Below, piece after piece: positions 5,896-8,987 of a stretch of 8,987 nucleotides of DNA (the first letter of the stretch is position 1; each line of letters opens with the position of its first letter). The stretch is from Oscillospiraceae bacterium (GTDB lineage: Bacteria > Bacillota > Clostridia > Oscillospirales > Ruminococcaceae). The notes beneath the pieces are model-generated. The model saw nothing but the letters and a program-made list of their open reading frames with translations, ran no database searches and was not told the DNA's origin. A program made the position numbers and the translations under genes. Where the stretch lies: the NCBI GenBank assembly GCA_900762805.1, contig CAAFHY010000050.1, forward strand, positions 1 through 8,987, read 5' to 3'.

Positions 5896-7596
5896 AGATT
5901 TAATTTTGACGAAAAGATCGATCGGCGCGGGACCGGCGCTCTCAAGGGCGATCGGCCGCTCGGCATCGATGTCATGCCCGATGAGGTGGCGCAGCTGTGG
6001 GTGGCCGACATGGATCTGGCCTGCCCGCCGGCTGTCGCCGAGGCCGTGCGCCGCGCGGCCGACAACCGTATTTTCGGTTATACCTCGCTCAAGTATATGC
6101 CGCGGTACTTCCGGGCCATCTGCGATTTTTACCGCCGCCGCTTCAACTGGCACATTGATTCGGAAGATATCGTCATCACGGCGGGCGTCGTGCCGGCGCT
6201 CAGGCTGGCCGTTCAGTGCCTGACGGCGCGGGGCGACGGAGTCATCATCCAGCCGCCCGTCTACCCGCCTTTTTACGGCGCTGTGCGCGACTGGAACCGC
6301 CGCATCGTCAGCAATCCGCTCATCAAGGATGAAAAGGGATATTATACCATCGACTTTGAGGACCTGGAGCGCTGCGCGGCCCAGAAGGACACGAAGATGC
6401 TTCTGTTCTGCTCGCCGCACAATCCGTCGGGGCGGGCATGGAGCGAGCAGGAGCTGCGCCGCCTTTATGAGATATGCCACCGCAACGGCGTTATCATCGT
6501 GTCCGATGAGATCCATGGCGACCTGACGCGCATCGGTGTTCGGCATATCCCGCTGCAGTCGCTCTATCCCGCCGCAAAGGACATCATCACCTGCACGGCC
6601 CCCAGCAAGACCTTCAATATCGCGGGGCTTGAGCGCAGCCACATCATCATCCCCAACGAAAAATTCCGCGAGGCCTTCGCCCCGTACACCGGCTACAACA
6701 CCGACCCCATCACGGCGGCCGCCGTTACAGCCGCCTATGAGGAAGGCGATGAATGGCTCGACGCCGTCCGCTCTTATCTTGATGACAATCTCGACTTTTT
6801 GCAGAGGACCCTTGCGCAGAGGCTGCCGCGCGCCGTCATGTGGCGGCCGGAGGCCACCTATCTTGCCTGGGTCGATCTGACGGCCTACTGCCGGGACGAT
6901 CCGGCGCTGCAAAAGGCGCTGCTGGAGCATGAGGCCGCCTATTTTCAGGACGGCACCCGCTTCGGCAAGGAGGGCAGGGGTTTTCTGCGCATCAATGCCG
7001 CCGGCCCGACCAAGGCCGTCAAGCGCGGCGTCGATGCGCTGGCCGACCGGCTCGACCGTCTGCGCTTCGGCGACGAGCTTCCGGCGCTGGCACTGCACGC
7101 CGCGTGGGAGGGCCGAATCGAAATCAAGCGGGACGGCCGCCAAAAGCTGCTGGTCTACCTGCCGTCGGTCAACAACTGCTTTACACAGCTCTATCTGGCC
7201 AAGCTGACCGCCGCGCTGGAGGCGCTGCAGGCGGCGCGCATTGAATGCTTTGTCATCACGCCTGACAGTTCGACCGCGCTGGAGCACTGCCTGCGCCGCG
7301 AGGCCATACCCTACTGCTTGCTCAGCGACAGCGAGGGCGCCGCCCGCCGTGCGCTGCGCGTCAAGGAGGCTCCGTCGCTGCGCTTCCTGATGAACGAGGC
7401 TGACAACAGCGCATTGGCCGTCATCCGCAAGAGCGGGATGGAGCTGCCCGACGGGAGCGACCTGACCCGCCCCGCCGCCTTTGTGTGCGACACGCTGGGG
7501 CGCGTCATTATCGCCTCCTACGCTGATACGTACAGCAGCGTCATCCAGCCGGCACAGGTGCCGGCCGCCGTCGCCAAGGGAGGGATCCGCACATGA
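5893..7596 (+). CDS. MalY/PatB-type PLP enzyme fused to redoxin-like domain
   Basis: The first ~392 residues are a fold-type I PLP enzyme of the MalY/PatB group, usually cystathionine beta-lyases (C-S lyases giving pyruvate, ammonia and a thiol) or aminotransferases. Signs are FDEKIDRRGTGALK at 5-18, LWVADMD, IFGYTS, HNPSGR at 176-181, SDEIHGD at 204-210 (Asp205 for the PLP ring nitrogen), the Schiff-base Lys239 in A-P-S-K-T-F-N, and Arg366 in F-L-R-I-N for the substrate carboxylate. The family normally ends near here, at about 390 residues. This protein continues for ~175 residues with a peroxiredoxin/AhpC-TSA-like pattern: LLVYLPSVNNCFTQL at 419-433 (Cys429 where a peroxidatic Cys would lie), a helix, CFVITPDS, IPYCLLSDSEGAARRAL at 472-488, then RPAAFVCDTLGRVI at 526-539. 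The Pro-to-Cys spacing is two residues shorter than the usual PxxxTxxC. The frame is continuous. The stop overlaps the next gene by 4 nt. The PLP part is secure; the redoxin call is inference. Confidence 0.88.
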   Translation: MRFNFDEKIDRRGTGALKGDRPLGIDVMPDEVAQLWVADMDLACPPAVAEAVRRAADNRIFGYTSLKYMPRYFRAICDFYRRRFNWHIDSEDIVITAGVVPALRLAVQCLTARGDGVIIQPPVYPPFYGAVRDWNRRIVSNPLIKDEKGYYTIDFEDLERCAAQKDTKMLLFCSPHNPSGRAWSEQELRRLYEICHRNGVIIVSDEIHGDLTRIGVRHIPLQSLYPAAKDIITCTAPSKTFNIAGLERSHIIIPNEKFREAFAPYTGYNTDPITAAAVTAAYEEGDEWLDAVRSYLDDNLDFLQRTLAQRLPRAVMWRPEATYLAWVDLTAYCRDDPALQKALLEHEAAYFQDGTRFGKEGRGFLRINAAGPTKAVKRGVDALADRLDRLRFGDELPALALHAAWEGRIEIKRDGRQKLLVYLPSVNNCFTQLYLAKLTAALEALQAARIECFVITPDSSTALEHCLRREAIPYCLLSDSEGAARRALRVKEAPSLRFLMNEADNSALAVIRKSGMELPDGSDLTRPAAFVCDTLGRVIIASYADTYSSVIQPAQVPAAVAKGGIRT

Positions 7597-8354
7597 AAAC
7601 CAAGATCGTTTACTACAGCCCCTGCGGCGCCACAGCCCGTGTCGCCGAGGCCATCGCCATCGGTCTCGGTCAGAACGAGATTGAGGGCATCGACCTGGCC
7701 GTGCCGGAAAACCGCCGGCTGCCCTTCGAGGGGCAGCTGGGCGATGCCGTGCTTTTTGCCTTTCCGACCTGCCACGGCACGCTGCCTGAGCTTTGCCGCC
7801 CCTGCCTGGAAAAGCTGAGCGGCGGCGGGGGCATTCCCGCCGTGCTGGCTGTTACCGGCGGCGAGGACGCCGAGCCGGCTCTGCGGCAGCTGGGCTGGCT
7901 GGTCGAGCGGGCCGGCTACCGCGTCGTGGCCGCTGCCGCTTTGGCCGCTCAGCATGCCTTTGCACCGGCCGTCGAGGCCGGCCGTCCCAATGCGGACGAT
8001 ATTGCCGAGGCGCGTGCTTTCGGCGCCCGCGCCGCCCAAAAGCTGACGGATGAGAGCCTGTCGCTCGATTTGAGCTGGGTGAAGCCCGCGCCCGTCTGCT
8101 TCTGGCCCAGCGGCGCCATCGCTACCGACAGCCGCTGTACCGGCTGCGGGGTCTGTGTCCGCGGCTGTGTCTGCGCAGCCATTGACCCGAACGATCCGTC
8201 GCGGATCGACAGGTTGCGCTGCGTGATGTGCATGCGCTGCATCGACAGCTGCCCGGCGGGAGCCAAGTCGCTGGGCGACGAAGCCTATATCGCCCGCCGC
8301 CGGTTCCTGGAGCTGACGCTGCCGCAGGGCCGCGGCAACCGCTTTTATTTATAG
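7593..8354 (+). CDS. EFR1-like flavodoxin/ferredoxin fusion protein
   Basis: This 253-residue cytoplasmic electron-transfer protein joins a flavodoxin-like domain (about 1-150) to a two-cluster bacterial ferredoxin (about 178-225), the layout of clostridial EFR1-family proteins. Ferredoxin ligands are C182-x2-C185-x2-C188-x3-C192 and C210-x2-C213-x2-C216-x3-C220 followed by Pro, predicting two [4Fe-4S] clusters. The flavodoxin domain starts KIVYYSPCGATARVAEAI, where the usual S-x-T-G-N-T/S phosphate loop is S-P-C-G-A-T, so FMN binding may be altered. FPTCHGTLP at 58-66 and VTGGEDAEP at 88-95 correspond to later flavodoxin loops. The C-terminus R-G-N-R-F-Y-L resembles the aromatic tail of EFR1 proteins. 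AAGGGAGGG at 7576-7584 lies 8 nt before the ATG, and the start overlaps the preceding stop (ATGA), so the two proteins are probably made together. The partner reaction is unknown; reduction of the neighbouring redoxin domain is a possibility only. Confidence 0.9.
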   Translation: MKTKIVYYSPCGATARVAEAIAIGLGQNEIEGIDLAVPENRRLPFEGQLGDAVLFAFPTCHGTLPELCRPCLEKLSGGGGIPAVLAVTGGEDAEPALRQLGWLVERAGYRVVAAAALAAQHAFAPAVEAGRPNADDIAEARAFGARAAQKLTDESLSLDLSWVKPAPVCFWPSGAIATDSRCTGCGVCVRGCVCAAIDPNDPSRIDRLRCVMCMRCIDSCPAGAKSLGDEAYIARRRFLELTLPQGRGNRFYL

Positions 8355-8491
8355 AGCGTCGCTCTGCGGGCCTGCGCGACCCCGATTTCGGGAGGCTCCG
8401 CTGCCGGCAATGACAGGCCGGGATCCGACCGTGCCGCTTCTGACGCAAAGAGCCTCAAATACGATATAGAAATACGAGGAAACACATCGTT
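8355..8491. other. Non-coding gap with small hairpins
   Basis: These 137 bases separate the operon from the next gene. They hold a 5-bp hairpin right at the stop codon (AGAGC 8353-8357 with GCTCT 8361-8365), a 5-bp one at 8381-8392 (CCCGA with TCGGG) and a looser GGCCTG/CAGGCC pair (8369-8374, 8414-8419). None is followed by a T tract, so I cannot name an intrinsic terminator. The tail GGCAATGACAGG (8406-8417) recalls the end of dispersed intergenic repeats I remember from Firmicute genomes, which is a weak impression. GC content falls from about 8445 onward. GAGGA at 8476-8480 is the likely ribosome site for the next gene. Confidence 0.4.
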
Positions 8492-8987
8492 ATGAATCTT
8501 ACAGTAATCATCATTGAAATATTGATCATGTTTTTAGTTTTTAGCTTTCGGCTTTTTGGCCTTCGGCTTGCTGTTGATTAGCCCCCTGACTTTTATAAGC
8601 GACTATCCGCCGGAAATTCAGGAGGCATATTATCGAACGCAGAAGAAAGAAGCCTCAAAGAAAAAATTGACTGTTATCATGAAGGTCAAGAAGGTCGTCG
8701 CGTTGATTGCGTTCATGTTTCTGTTTGCATGGATGCTGCATATGGCGGGCGCACAGACATTTCTTCAGGGCTTATTGCTGTCCTACACCTATGCCCTGTG
8801 CCTCTTTGCGTGGGATACCTTTTTTATTGATTGGGTTCTGTTCGCAAATGTCAAAAAAATCAGGCTGCCGGGCACGGAGCACATGGATAAGGAATACCAT
8901 CAGAAGTGGTTCCATGTAAAGGTTTGCATACCGATGATCCCGGTTTTTGCCGTTCTTGGTGTGCTGAGCGCCCTCATCATGACCTGG
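8492..8987 (+). pseudogene. Frameshifted polytopic membrane protein, cut by window end
   Basis: ATG 8492 opens a frame that reads MNLTVIIIEILIMF and then meets a stop at 8579-8581 after 29 codons. From 8538 another frame is open to the window end (150 codons) and reads as a convincing membrane protein: a hydrophobic start, then SPLTFISDYPPEIQEAYYR, a Lys-rich cytoplasmic stretch, hydrophobic segments near VVALIAFMFLFAWML and LLLSYTYALCLFAWDTFFIDWVLF, the polar PGTEHMDKEYHQKWFHVK, and a last segment ending at the edge. Removing one copy of the 7-nt tandem repeat at 8531-8544 joins the two frames into one smooth N-terminal membrane segment. I do not know a family name; the DKEYHQKWFH-type motif looks conserved, and I believe similar proteins occur in clostridia. 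GAGGA at 8476-8480 is 11 nt before the ATG. The lower GC suggests a different history from the operon. Internal ATG 8679 could start a shortened product. It may be phase-variable rather than dead. Confidence 0.75.
8531..8544 (+). repeat. 7-bp tandem duplication causing a frameshift
   Basis: TTTTTAG occurs twice head-to-tail (8531-8537 and 8538-8544). Seven bases shift the frame by one. With a single copy, the sequence after ATG 8492 would read continuously into the downstream membrane-protein frame. Replication slippage at a short direct repeat explains this simply. Confidence 0.85.

Noticed and set aside
5383..7287. 634-codon open frame on the minus strand opposite the one-TM and PLP-enzyme genes
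   Set aside because: Same reason: it is a shadow of two well-supported plus-strand genes, with low-complexity basic composition and no ribosome site noted.
8440..8470. Promoter for the right-end gene (CTGACG with TATAGA)
   Set aside because: The hexamers are weak matches and the spacing is 19 nt; alternatives have poor spacing. Not strong enough to annotate.
8707..8919. 70-codon plus-strand frame in the right-end gene
   Set aside because: It is a different frame from the one reading as a membrane protein with the DKEYHQKWFH-type motif, and its translation has no coherent pattern.

Overview
The window is GC-rich, densely packed coding DNA with almost every gene on the + strand. It looks like a chromosomal segment of a high-GC anaerobic Firmicute, most likely of the Oscillospiraceae/Ruminococcaceae type. 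The grounds are strong AGGAG-like ribosome sites, a consensus sigma-A promoter, a DUF1934 (YwiB-like) gene directly before argS, a DUF2752 membrane protein, a DUF4190 zinc-ribbon protein and a flavodoxin/ferredoxin protein of the clostridial EFR1 type. The taxonomic call is inference from gene content and codon bias.

Layout. (1) 22-747: a zinc-ribbon/DUF4190 membrane protein with a low-complexity linker built from three 15-residue repeats, followed by a good intrinsic terminator (839-876). (2) A perfect-consensus promoter (899-927, TTGACA-N17-TATAAT) then starts a run of eight co-directional genes with very tight junctions: DUF2752 protein, D-Ala-D-Ala ligase (ddl), glutamate racemase (murI), DUF1934 protein, arginyl-tRNA synthetase (argS), a one-TM protein with a SHOCT-like tail, a MalY/PatB-type PLP enzyme carrying a C-terminal redoxin-like domain, and an EFR1-like flavodoxin/ferredoxin protein. 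Four of the seven junctions overlap (4, 10, 23 and 4 nt), and I see no convincing intrinsic terminator inside the run. (3) 8355-8491 is a short non-coding gap. (4) 8492 to the window edge is a conserved-looking membrane-protein gene of visibly lower GC, broken near its 5' end by a 7-bp tandem duplication.

How the genes work together. ddl and murI make two D-amino-acid inputs of peptidoglycan (D-Ala-D-Ala and D-Glu). The DUF1934-argS pair adds a translation function, a common housekeeping grouping. The last two genes of the run, which overlap by ATGA, form a possible small redox/sulfur module: a predicted C-S lyase or aminotransferase fused to a thioredoxin-fold domain, with a flavin/iron-sulfur protein next to it.

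Most worth a second look are the PatB-redoxin fusion and its coupled partner, the 7-bp duplication that breaks the last gene (decay, phase variation or an assembly error), the Cys-Gly-Thr motif in MurI where Cys-Asn-Thr is usual, and the VanG-like sequence features of the ligase. I found no CRISPR array, tRNA, rRNA, transposase or integrase.
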